Assembly (NCBI RefSeq): GCF_029227915.1
Contig: NC_079879.1
Coordinates: 7,006,001-7,070,000, forward strand
Source: Hydractinia symbiolongicarpus
Lineage: Eukaryota > Cnidaria > Hydrozoa > Anthoathecata > Hydractiniidae
Direction: 5' to 3'
Length of the DNA: 64,000 nucleotides
Shown here: in pieces, positions 55,801-64,000 of the stretch
Numbering within the stretch: the first letter of the stretch is position 1
How the letters are laid out: each line of letters begins with the position of its first letter
Made by a program: the position numbers and the translations under genes
The notes under the pieces: generated by a model
What the model was told of the DNA's origin: nothing
The model's database searches: none
Seen by the model: only the letters and a program-made list of their open reading frames with translations

Positions 55801-58800
55801 CTATCACACTGATCATTGTGGGCTAACAGCTGAATTTTTGCACTAAATTGTCTTGCTACAATCTCTTCCTTCAGCTTCCAGACTTTATGACGGGGCCTAT
55901 ACTTTCCCTTGGCTTCTTTAACACTCTTCAAGATAATATCACAAACTAGCAACCTATGCTGGAAAACACACTCTTCCCCCAATATAACTTTCACGTCCTT
56001 CACCACTTTCTTGTCTGACTTTCTAACCAGGTAGTAATCTATCTGTGTCTTATGTCTCATATGTCTGACTCATATGTTATCAGCCTACTCTGTCTCTTAC
56101 TGAATGATGTGTGGCAAACCACCATGCCTGTTGCCATTCCAAACTCAAGCAATCTCTCCCCTTCCTTATTTTTGCTCCCAAATCCATAGCCTCCATGCAC
56201 ACCTCTATAACCTTCAGATGACTTCCCAACATGACCATTAAAGTCACTGCCCACCATGACAAGTTCAGTGTCTCCAAACTTTGATGTGACTGCTATTAAC
56301 TCATCATAAAACTTATCTTTATCTTCCTCACTGAGTCCACACTGTTGCGCATAAACTGACAGAAAAGTGAAATCCTATTACCTATCAAAAACTTTATCAC
56401 TATAATACGACTATTAACACGCATAAAATCTATAACTTTTTCTACCCACTTCTCTGTAACGAATATACCAACTCCTCCATATCCATCACTATTACCAATC
56501 CAAAAAAGCTTATACCTTGCCCTCCTACCTGCCACAAATCTCACTGAAGCTCCTCTCCACCTGACTTCCTGAACACAACACATATCAACACGTCTACGTT
56601 CTAACATTTCAACTACTTCACCTGCTCTACCTCTCAGAGTACCAACATTTACACTAGCCATCCTCAACCAAGTGTTATCTACCTTGTGATGTGATAGCTG
56701 GGTAACGATCTGACGATGCTCACACCTGACATCTGTCCTACCGTGCGCGACACCTTCACTCCTTAGAGTTCTAGCCCCGTTTACGCAGTTTATCTGATCA
56801 ACTGCTCTTAGGGCCATTAATAAAGAGTTTTTGCATTGTTTTATAGCTGGTTGCCCTTCCTAGCACCAACCGTTCACAGACCGGACTGGGTTTTTTTTAA
56901 AAGTGACACCATCACTATGTGGCATTTCATGGGACTTCCACAATCGCCCCTTTAAACTAAGGTATGGTTCAACTCCTCTCTTGTCTCTTAAAGAGACCTT
57001 TCGAAAAGTATCTATTTTTTAAGCATAAAATAAATTGTAGCTGATCAATTTAACAATTCATTATTGTAGCCTAGCTACAACGTCATTGATCATTGTCATT
57101 CATCATGATCTACAGAGCTTTAAGGTCTAAATAGACCTTAAAGCTCTGTAGGTCATGATGAATGACAAACCATTATTTTAGTCCCCAAATTTTTTTATTA
57201 TTATTTTAATTGAGAATTAAGTTGCTTATATCATGCTGCATTATGTTGATATGTAGCTTTCACCGGCAGAAATAATTGTTTTTTTAAAACACTTAATGAA
57301 AGAAACTTATTTAGATAACATACCATTATTTAATAATATCTGCACTATATTATTCTTATTTGCATTCAGTGCTTCTTTACGTGCTTCGTCGCCCTTGTCC
57401 ACTGCACCATTGCGGAGCAGCATCATGACCATTCCATCTGACGAATGTCGGCAAGCATAAAGCAATGGTGCACAACTCATTTCTCCATCATCAAATAACT
57501 GATTGATATCTGCTCCACTTCGTAATAATAATTCTGCTATGTCTTCCTTTCCTACCAACAGTGCATGATGAAAGGGTGTCATTTTGTTAGCTACTCGATC
57601 AATGATTAAACAGCCAGGTGGACAGTCAGCCATAACTCTATTTACAATGCAGGTAAAGTAAATAAGATGGACATAAACTTGGTTTTTAGCATGATAATTT
57701 AGAGTTACAAACAGAAAATGTGTGTATAGACCAAAATAAAATGGTTGAAGTCACAATTCTTTATGCAAATACCTATTTATGATTATAAAGTAAAAAAAGC
57801 TTCCAAGAAGACCATTTAAGGCTTGTGACGAGGCAAACTTTTATTTTCACCAGTCATTCAAAACTACTGATTTTAAAATACTCAAATATTGTAAACATTA
57901 CTCCTCATTCCTTCGTCACATGTCTTAAACAACCTTAGCAGTACAAATTTACAAGAAAGAACTTATATAACACTATGCTGATTTTGAAAGTTAATATACC
58001 AATTTTATGCCAATTGATAGTTGAGATTAAATTAAATAAAACTTAAATTAAAATGTTCTTTTTTGAGTGAATGTCTTAATTAACTTAATTAACAAAAAAA
58101 CACCATAAACACAATAACGAATCAATATGGGAAATACAATGCTTCATTTAGTGATACAAGGCACATACCTTTCTGTTACGATTGGTGTGCATCTTAATAA
58201 CAACTTGACGATCTCTACACTGCCATACATAACAGCTAAATGTAATGGGGTATAACCAGTCTTCATGCGCTGATTGATATCCACATAATATCGCTCAACT
58301 TCTTCCGCAGCGAATTCTATTTGTAAACAAAAATAAAATTAAGAGGAGCAACAAATTTCAGTTCCATCTCCATGGACATATATAAAAAAAACTTTGTGAA
58401 TGAGACCGTCAAAATTGTCTTTTATTACTAGGGTAAAAAATTATAAATAGTGCAAATACCTAAATCTGTTGTTGTAGCTCGTCTTGAACGACTTGCTGAG
58501 GGGTGTTTTCTTTGACTGAACTCTTGATGCGAAATTTTCCTGTGCACTTCTGCTGTCATATCTGTTTTTCTTAATGTTAATAAAAACTTTACAATCTCCA
58601 CTCTGCCTTTCATGACAGCAGCATGCAATGGGTATGTCTCATCGATTGTAACTGGCATTATAAGATGCTTGGGAAAAACTTGAGCTAAAAGCATCACAAC
58701 TTCCAAATGCCCAGCAAATGATGCAGCATATAAAGCAGTTATACCACTGTCTACATTGGGGCGTCCATCTGCTTTGTATTCGATCAATAATTTAACAATT

Positions 58801-61800
58801 TCGATATGTCCACCAAAGCTAGCCCTATCAGTAAAAAATTAAAATTTACTTATTTATTATTAAGTAATCATTGTTATAACTGTTTATTAAACATTTTATC
58901 AGCTTTGGATGCAGCATTAGGCCTACCTATACAATAATGTGTTAGGACCACGGTAATATCTGTTAACAATAGAATAAGGATCAGCAATGCTTTCCAATAT
59001 TGACTTAGCACGTTCGTACAGCCCATCATCAATAACATCATACAACTCTAGGACATTGCAAAATAATATTACAATAACATATTTCTTATGATTATTCTAA
59101 ATGTTGGAAAAAACATGTTGATTTTATTCACTTACAAGCATCATAAACCAAGAAAATTAGTAAAAGGACAAACAGTAGTTTTTGAGAGTTAACAAGTGTA
59201 AAATAAAGAGTCCATTAGAATGACCTAATGCTTAACACTAGTTGCACAAACACTGTTTGCATGCAACAAACATTATCTACATGCAATTTTAATAGATATT
59301 GAAATAATGTTCAATGTTTGTGTATTGAATATTTATTCGATACCTTCACATTTTGCAGTTTCTGCTTCCTTTTGCCGCTGTTCTAAAAATAATTACACTG
59401 TAATGTTTCGTTTATATGAAAATAAATCACATATAATAAATATTAGGGTTAAAACGTGTATATAGTATATAGTATAGATATTGTTAGGATATATTCAGAG
59501 AAGATGACGATTAAAGTTTTGTGTTATATTTACTTTTAAAGCGTCTAAGAAAAAAATCATTATCCTGCTTCCTCATGTTATTAATCCTGAAACTAATCAT
59601 CAACTCCCGAAAAGAAATTTGTTTGAAACTTTTTTTATGAGTATTATTAATATCAATTTAGTGACGCTGGTATCTACCATGTTACCATGATGCAATGATA
59701 GAGTGTTACCATAAAATTTTGTGACTCCATGACTACCCCTAATATTCCTTTAATGAAAAATTAACTTAGAAAATTATTGCTTTATATTATTTTTAAAAAG
59801 ATTTACTACTTTGCACTGTCCTTTCAGTGATTCAAATGCTTACAAACAAGTTCTATTTTAGCATCCAAAATATCACATATTCTTTTCTCAGGCTGACATA
59901 TAAATTGGTAATGCTTAATAAATTGTTAAATTTTAAACAAATAAAGAAAAAGTTTTGAAAATTTCACAACCACATTGTAACTTGTCAAAATATAGCCTTG
60001 TGGCTCGTGGTTTTAAATAAAAATTAAATTATTAGGAAAATCAATTCGCTGGAAGAAACAACTAATTGTTAATTTTTACCTTAACTTTTTCTTTACACTT
60101 TACAACTTATTAAGGAATATAACTCCAAAGATGCACGGTGATTGCATGTTTTGAATCATTATCACACAATTGCAAAAAAACACAAACAAATCAGAAATTC
60201 TACCATGTTCGTTTATTAACTTAGATTTCTTTTTCCGACGAGATATTTTCTTCATTGTAAACAAAAATTATCCACTTTACCAGTGATTCAGTTGTGTAAA
60301 AACAACAACAACAAAAACAAATTTTGTTATAATGCATATTTCAGAAACAAAAATATGTATTATGGATTCAGGATGTTAAGACAAGGTAGTTCAACAGAAA
60401 CTATTGACATTGTATACAAAGAAACATGTTTTAGATATAAAATTCTAATTCAATCCTTGGAATTTAATTGACAATATAACATTAAACTAAAACAATAGCA
60501 TAACAGCTAGTTATAAATTGTCATTTACAAGATTGGTTAGACTACTTAAACGATTATGACATTGACTAGCTCTTCTAATTACAGATTACAGCATCAGATT
60601 TTTAACCATACTTAAAAAAGATTCTTAATAGAGAAACTTTAACAAATTAAAAAGAATTACCATAATGCCTTGATAAGTCTAGATAAGTTTAAAGCATAAA
60701 GAAACAGTGAACATAACAACTGACAATTAATTTTTATATATATGAAGTCTTTTCAGCGAATCAATTTTTACAAAAACAATATTATATTGCTGGACCACAA
60801 CAGCCTAATTTAGTATACCTCCTATTCAATAACTAAGTTACATGCTAGGATTTTTAGCAAGCATTCTTCATAATTAACCAACTCTCTTGATTAAGAGTAC
60901 CTTTGCCCTGTCCTTACAATGCTGATATTTTGAGATATTTAAATTTTATTAAATATGTTTTCTGAATATGTTTTTATGTTAAATATTACCTTTGACCTTC
61001 TTTATGTAATTAGCACATTTGAAGCATTCACTACGACCTTCTTCTGTGGCAATATCGTAAGCTCTTTTGCCTTTACTGTTTTTCAGGTCTAAGTTCACCT
61101 CATATTCAAGCAGTGCAGCAAGACAAGCTAAATGACCCTGCTTAGCAGCATGATGAACAGGAGTCTGGAAAAAATAATTACTCATAAATCATTTATGGTA
61201 TGTGGTGAAAGCACATGTGCACATTATTTTTTATACACATTTATATAGAGTAAAACTAACACTGGTCTGAAATACATTAATATTCTTCTAAGCTTGGCAG
61301 GTATTATATCCAAGGTGTATTTATGTTCAAAGGGTTAAGTTGTTTTGAAAGATATATTATGCAGTGATTTGATGCAATTCAAAACACTTGGAAAAAACTT
61401 GTTATTGTTGATAGACACTTGAATCCAAAACAAAGACACCAATAGTTTACCTAATATTACGGAACAATAAGACTTGTAATAATAACTAGCAGGGTGACAG
61501 CCAAAAATCAAGTCCAAATTCAAGGACATTTGCAGAACATTTTTTCCATCGTTAAACATTTGTGTTATATAATAAAATGTCTACCACAGAACGTATGCAG
61601 CATGATTTGGCATAAAGCTTGGTGTTTCAAAAGGAGAACAAAGATAAATTTTTACTCTCCTGGTCAGGTTTTCCAAGATAAGTGGTCAAAAAAAAACACA
61701 CACTAGAAACTATATTGAGGATGTTTGTGAATCCAACATACCCTATATTTTGCCACATACAAAAATGTCCATGCAGGGACTAAAAAGATTTTTAGAATTA

Positions 61801-63925
61801 AGAGTCTGATTCATATTAAGTGTAATTTTTTCGTGCATGCCACGATTGTAATTTTAAAGAAGAGAATAACAGGGCAATTTTTTTATCGTCAAACACAAAT
61901 CTCCAAATCTAATTAACTAATAGGCATTTCTTACTGAGCAGTCATCTTCAATACCAGAATTTGCATTTGGATCAGCTAAAAAATAAATTGAACAACATCA
62001 AGACCTTTTATAATTTGGGAAATAGATCAATTAAAAGTCACGTTACGTTCTTTCTTGCCAACAGTTTGTCAGAGAAATGATTTGAATGTATAAAAAAATA
62101 TTTTTTTCATCCTTTACAGACACAATAATTTAAAGGCATATGTCTTTTATATTGGCTATTATCTCTTCAAATCATAAAAGGTAGCAGCATAAAATGTTCT
62201 TATTACCATACTACCTAGGTAACTAGGCATTGAAAAAACCAGGTGATGCACTTAAGTTTCGGTAAACGTGCAGGTATATTTTACAATGTACAATCATTAT
62301 TCAAAGAAAAAAACCTTTCTGTAACACTGGTGCAAATAAAAACACAGGATACAGCTGTTGACAACAGATATATTTTCACAAGTCTTTGCTTAGGACAGTG
62401 GCCAGAAAAAAACTCTGTTTACATGAACCTGTACTTTCTTAAAGCTATGGACGTCAAAACAAGATTATTTTTTTGAATTTGTTCATGGAAAACATATATG
62501 CATTGTTCATTCCTCCATCCAATTTTATGGCTTGTTGGTTACAAGTCAAATATGCAAGACATATCTGACGCGTATATATATACGTGCTTATCCTGTGAAT
62601 GCTTTTTAAAGACATCAAAATTCAGTTGTTTTTTTAATAAAAATGTAGCGTGCTGAATATAGAAATTATATTCAAAATATTTTTTGTAAAAATATAGTGC
62701 TACAGAAGCAGCTGACAGGCTAGACAAGAAATATGATGGTGAATTTGACTCCAGTGATTTATTTGACAATGAATCTAGCTCTAATACTGAAGTTAATTCA
62801 GAGTCAGAAATGAAGAGTGATAGTAGATATGATAGTTTTCATTCTGGCTAACAAATTTTCATCAACCAGTCGGTAAAACGCTAAACATTTTCAAGAAAAC
62901 GTGCAACAAAAGGTAGATGTATCTCTGCACCTGTACCTACCTACCTGTAAAAAACAGTTAGAATCACCTATAAAATCATAATGAAGGCTCAAACCTAAAA
63001 TGTATATACTACATCTTCTGATGCAGTGATGACAGTTTGTTAAAGATTAATGATAAAAGTATAAACAATGCAGAAATTGTAGAAGAAACACACAAAGTTC
63101 AAAAGATTGACCTAACCCAATCTACAACTGAGGTATGGTCAAATAAATTACTAGTAGTAACAACATTTCTATTTACAGAAAAAAGTTGGAAAAAATGGTA
63201 CGGTGTTAATCAAATATTTTTCTTGGAACGTAGATTTTTACATTTTTATAAGGCAGAAGAATGCCATAAGAAAGTTGATTATCTGTTTTGCACCTACATT
63301 TTATGAACTAAAATAATCGAAGGCCACTGTATTAAATTGTTAAAATAGTCGGTTGAGAAATACTTCAAATATAACCAAAACGGTAAAATGCATTCCATAA
63401 ACAACGAAAAATAACGTAAATTCAAACAAATGATTCAAAACAGTAATCTAATTTTTCAATGATTGAATGGGAATTGATGAAAAAGAGCAGAAATGTTGTG
63501 TTTCAAGTATAAAATTTAAAAACGAAAAACCCAGTGGGCATGACCACTCCAAACAGACAATCAACTTTCTTTGACCTTGCTATAGGTTGTGGTTACTGCT
63601 TGTTTCTTTTGTTAGTATCTTAAGTTTCCCTCCTTTTTAATAGACATTTTAAATCAGCACAACTTTTGACAATTCCTTACAAAAATATTTTAAGATAAGT
63701 CTTACCTCCTCTTTGAAGTAATATTTTAACACATTTTACACTTCCATGTGATGCTGCTGTGTGGAGGGGTGTACGTCCTTGATTATCTCGACTATTCACT
63801 GAACCACTTCCACCAGCATTAAGTAAATCATTAAGTAAAGATTCTTGATCGTAAATTGCAGCCCCATGTAACAACTCTCCTTCATAATTGAATATTAAAC
63901 CAATGTCTGCATTTGTGCGTGGCAT
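38219..63925 (-). CDS. LRRK: Leucine-rich repeat kinase (LRRK1/LRRK2 family Roco protein)
   Basis: Roco-family protein combining a GTPase and a serine/threonine kinase; relatives act on membranes and phosphorylate Rab GTPases. I joined 29 exons at GT/AG sites. They total 7,485 bases in one open frame (2,494 aa plus TGA at 38219-38221), which strongly supports the model. Order: ankyrin repeats (residues 1-474), LRR (475-970), Roc (970-1194), COR (1195-1736), kinase (1737-2048), WD40-like end (2049-2494). Exon blocks are listed in the module entries. The N-terminus may be incomplete: the leftmost ATG (63923-63925) sits directly after a 3' splice site, so it is either the true start behind a non-coding exon or an internal Met, and more exons may lie past 64000. 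An ankyrin-LRR-Roc-COR-kinase-WD40 order without visible armadillo repeats and the DYGISR motif favour LRRK1. Other parts (WDFAG, COR) are as near LRRK2, so the orthology is open. Confidence 0.95.
38680..38750 (-). repeat. tRNA-derived SINE head in last LRRK intron
   Basis: On the minus strand TGTGGCGTAGTGGATCCG matches a tRNA box A, and GTTCGAATCCTA 38 bases on matches box B. The acceptor arms do not pair convincingly, so this is a SINE head rather than a tRNA gene. Confidence 0.55.
41184..44193 (-). other. LRRK: LRRK protein-kinase module (5 exons)
   Basis: Exons 43982-44193, 43428-43623, 42361-42615, 41592-41729, 41184-41319. The glycine loop reads LAAGAYGDV, so the first of the three loop glycines is alanine. 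AAMKI holds the ATP-binding lysine, VRQELAIL the helix-C glutamate, YRDLKCENVL the catalytic loop (Asp at 42565-42567), and DYGISR the Mg-binding motif (42469-42477; DYG, as in LRRK1/2, in place of DFG). Further on are GTPGFMAPE, VDCFSFGSL and NPDDRPSM. All key catalytic residues are present, so it is probably active. Confidence 0.94.
46539..46646. repeat. Inverted-repeat element in LRRK intron
   Basis: The 27-base left arm (46539-46565, starting TTTAAAGGGATCCCGAGGTA) is the reverse complement of the right arm (46620-46646) with one mismatch. A 54-base spacer separates them. The form is that of a small MITE. Confidence 0.85.
48442..48625 (-). mobile_element. Degenerate Helitron-family copy in LRRK intron
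   Basis: CTCGTTGGCCTGTGGAAATT followed by CCGCAGGGATCGC recalls the family hairpin, and GCAGACAAGCAGACAGAA recalls its GACAGAC tract. The termini have decayed. Confidence 0.4.
49071..50978 (-). other. LRRK: LRRK Roc GTPase module (4 exons)
   Basis: Exons 50827-50978, 50483-50607, 50098-50220, 49071-49344. The P-loop GIHGIGKST lies at 50915-50941. TVGVDVCDWS holds the switch-I threonine, WDFAGQ is the DxxG switch II, and SRRALYLVLWKL and QLESWLLNIQ are typical of Roco G domains. The base-recognition motif is TFLD where LRRK1 and LRRK2 have THLD. VSCKNGTNIPKLRDLIY matches the G5 region. Confidence 0.93.
49958..50005. repeat. Simple repeat: C9, poly-A and (AAAT)n
   Basis: Nine C, then a run of A, then about seven AAAT units, in the LRRK intron between the second and third Roc-block exons downstream. 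No other feature is present. Confidence 0.9.
51250..51570 (+). repeat. tRNA-like SINE fragment, duplicated
   Basis: At 51482-51554 TAGTGTAGTGGGTTCG (box A) and GGATCGAATCC (box B) form a tRNA-like head on the plus strand. The box-B end plus CGCTCACTGCTTGG and AGTATGTTAGT recurs at 51254-51300, so a partial copy lies 275 bases upstream. Neither folds well enough to be called a tRNA gene. Confidence 0.55.
51718..53279 (-). other. LRRK: LRRK leucine-rich repeat module (2 exons)
   Basis: Exons 52631-53279 and 51718-52554. Repeats follow the LxxLxLxxNxLxxLP form, for example INLSNNDLESLPIILFQMPS, LRTLNVSDNKLKSLP, LEELDLQHNMIVDVPKHIF, LRTIDLSWNYIKNMP, LSKLCLKKNKITEVN and LKTLDVTRNKLLKVPQGIG, about twelve in all. 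Low-complexity linkers interrupt them at KHVVKKENHKAK and at DSDDSDYDEVDF. The module ends LTGYLKSLHDK, just before the Roc domain. Confidence 0.92.
53571..57002 (-). pseudogene. Nearly full-length LINE (APE endonuclease + RT), decayed
   Basis: A 3,432-bp insert in an LRRK intron, antisense to nothing and in the same direction as LRRK. Exact 17-bp duplications GAAAAGTATCTATTTTT (53554-53570 and 57003-57019) flank it. The minus strand encodes an apurinic-type endonuclease (ASVNVGTLRGRAGEVVEML, VQEVRWRG, MVGSDFNGHVG, HKTQIDYYLV), then a reverse transcriptase (YRSLKLVDQVMKVIARVI, GVHQGSVLSPLLF, intact YADD at 54589-54600), then a Cys/His cluster (PCGFCKKGVGSNSIFCQPC, HWVHKKC), and a C-terminal region (YEACVRSVMLYGSETWAV, GRPRKTWQEVIRKDL). 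The 3' end is a (GAT)n-type tail. Breaks: frame shifts near 56370, 56060 and 55125, and in-frame stops near 55614 and 54250. The clade is RTE-like at best guess. Confidence 0.9.
57095..57166. repeat. 72-bp near-perfect hairpin in LRRK intron
   Basis: Two 35-base arms (57095-57129 and 57132-57166) are reverse complements with one mismatch, separated by AA. The left arm starts GTCATTCATCATGATC. It lies 76 bases beyond the right target duplication of the LINE. Confidence 0.95.
57324..63925 (-). other. LRRK: LRRK ankyrin-repeat module (8 exons)
   Basis: Exons 63706-63925, 61935-61975, 60990-61164, 59344-59382, 58927-59047, 58460-58824, 58169-58316, 57324-57637. Typical repeat cores are GRTPLHTAASHGSVKCVKIL, TPVHHAAKQGHLACLAALL, TALYAASFAGHLEVVMLL, YPLHAAVMKGRVEIVKFLL, GYTPLHLAVMYGSVEIVKLL and TPFHHALLVGKEDIAELLL, so about seven or eight repeats. 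A charged segment (EQRQKEAETAKCEELYDVID) separates the first three from the rest. Several exons are under 50 bases, so a missed micro-exon is possible, although the frame closes without one. Confidence 0.9.
60000..63700. other. Long LRRK introns without other genes
   Basis: Apart from the exons at 60990-61164 and 61935-61975, I see AT-rich intron sequence here. A short acidic plus-strand frame near 62700-62850 is not recognisable as a protein. Confidence 0.5.
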
Positions 63926-64000
63926 CTATAAAAAAATTGTTTACGTACAAAATTAAAATAAATATAAAACAACGTTGCACTGGTTAAAATTTGCGAACTT

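Noticed and set aside
62696-62851. Short acidic plus-strand frame (DGEFDSSDLFDNESSSNTEV)
   Set aside because: It looks protein-like but is under 55 codons, has no start and no domain, and lies in an LRRK intron. It could be a transposase N-terminal relic; not supportable.

Overview
The window is nuclear DNA of an intron-rich, AT-rich animal. I could place nearly every exon edge at GT/AG sites, and the coding phase closes across all four protein genes. The gene content (katanin p60, ARID1/BAF250, eIF1A, LRRK) is metazoan. The repeats include a LINE with a cysteine-rich insert between reverse transcriptase and C-terminus and short elements with CAACCTCGT(C/T)CCCAG ends; they resemble what I know from cnidarians. 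A hydrozoan or other cnidarian is my best guess, by inference.

Layout. 1-5553 is non-genic and repeat-bearing. 5566-11764 (+) is a katanin p60 AAA ATPase gene, 10 coding exons, 498 aa. 14514-23977 (+) is an ARID1A/B (BAF250) orthologue, 11 coding exons, 1,574 aa. 24025-31430 is repeat-rich: local duplications, an orphan Ig-like exon, a dead LINE, inverted-repeat elements and a head-to-tail array of non-autonomous Helitrons. 32078-35487 (-) is translation initiation factor eIF1A, 5 coding exons, 149 aa. 38219-63925 and beyond (-) is a very large LRRK gene: 29 exons joined here give 2,494 codons in the order ankyrin repeats, LRR, Roc GTPase, COR, kinase, WD40-like. One of its introns carries a nearly full-length, decayed LINE with an exact 17-bp target-site duplication.

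The genes do not form a pathway. They are housekeeping or signalling genes: microtubule severing, SWI/SNF chromatin remodelling, translation start, and a Roco kinase. The most notable non-genic structures are the tandem Helitron array, the LINE with its target-site duplication, several near-perfect hairpins, and a CG-rich NRF1-like palindrome upstream of eIF1A. I found no CRISPR array, operon or wholly unknown gene system.
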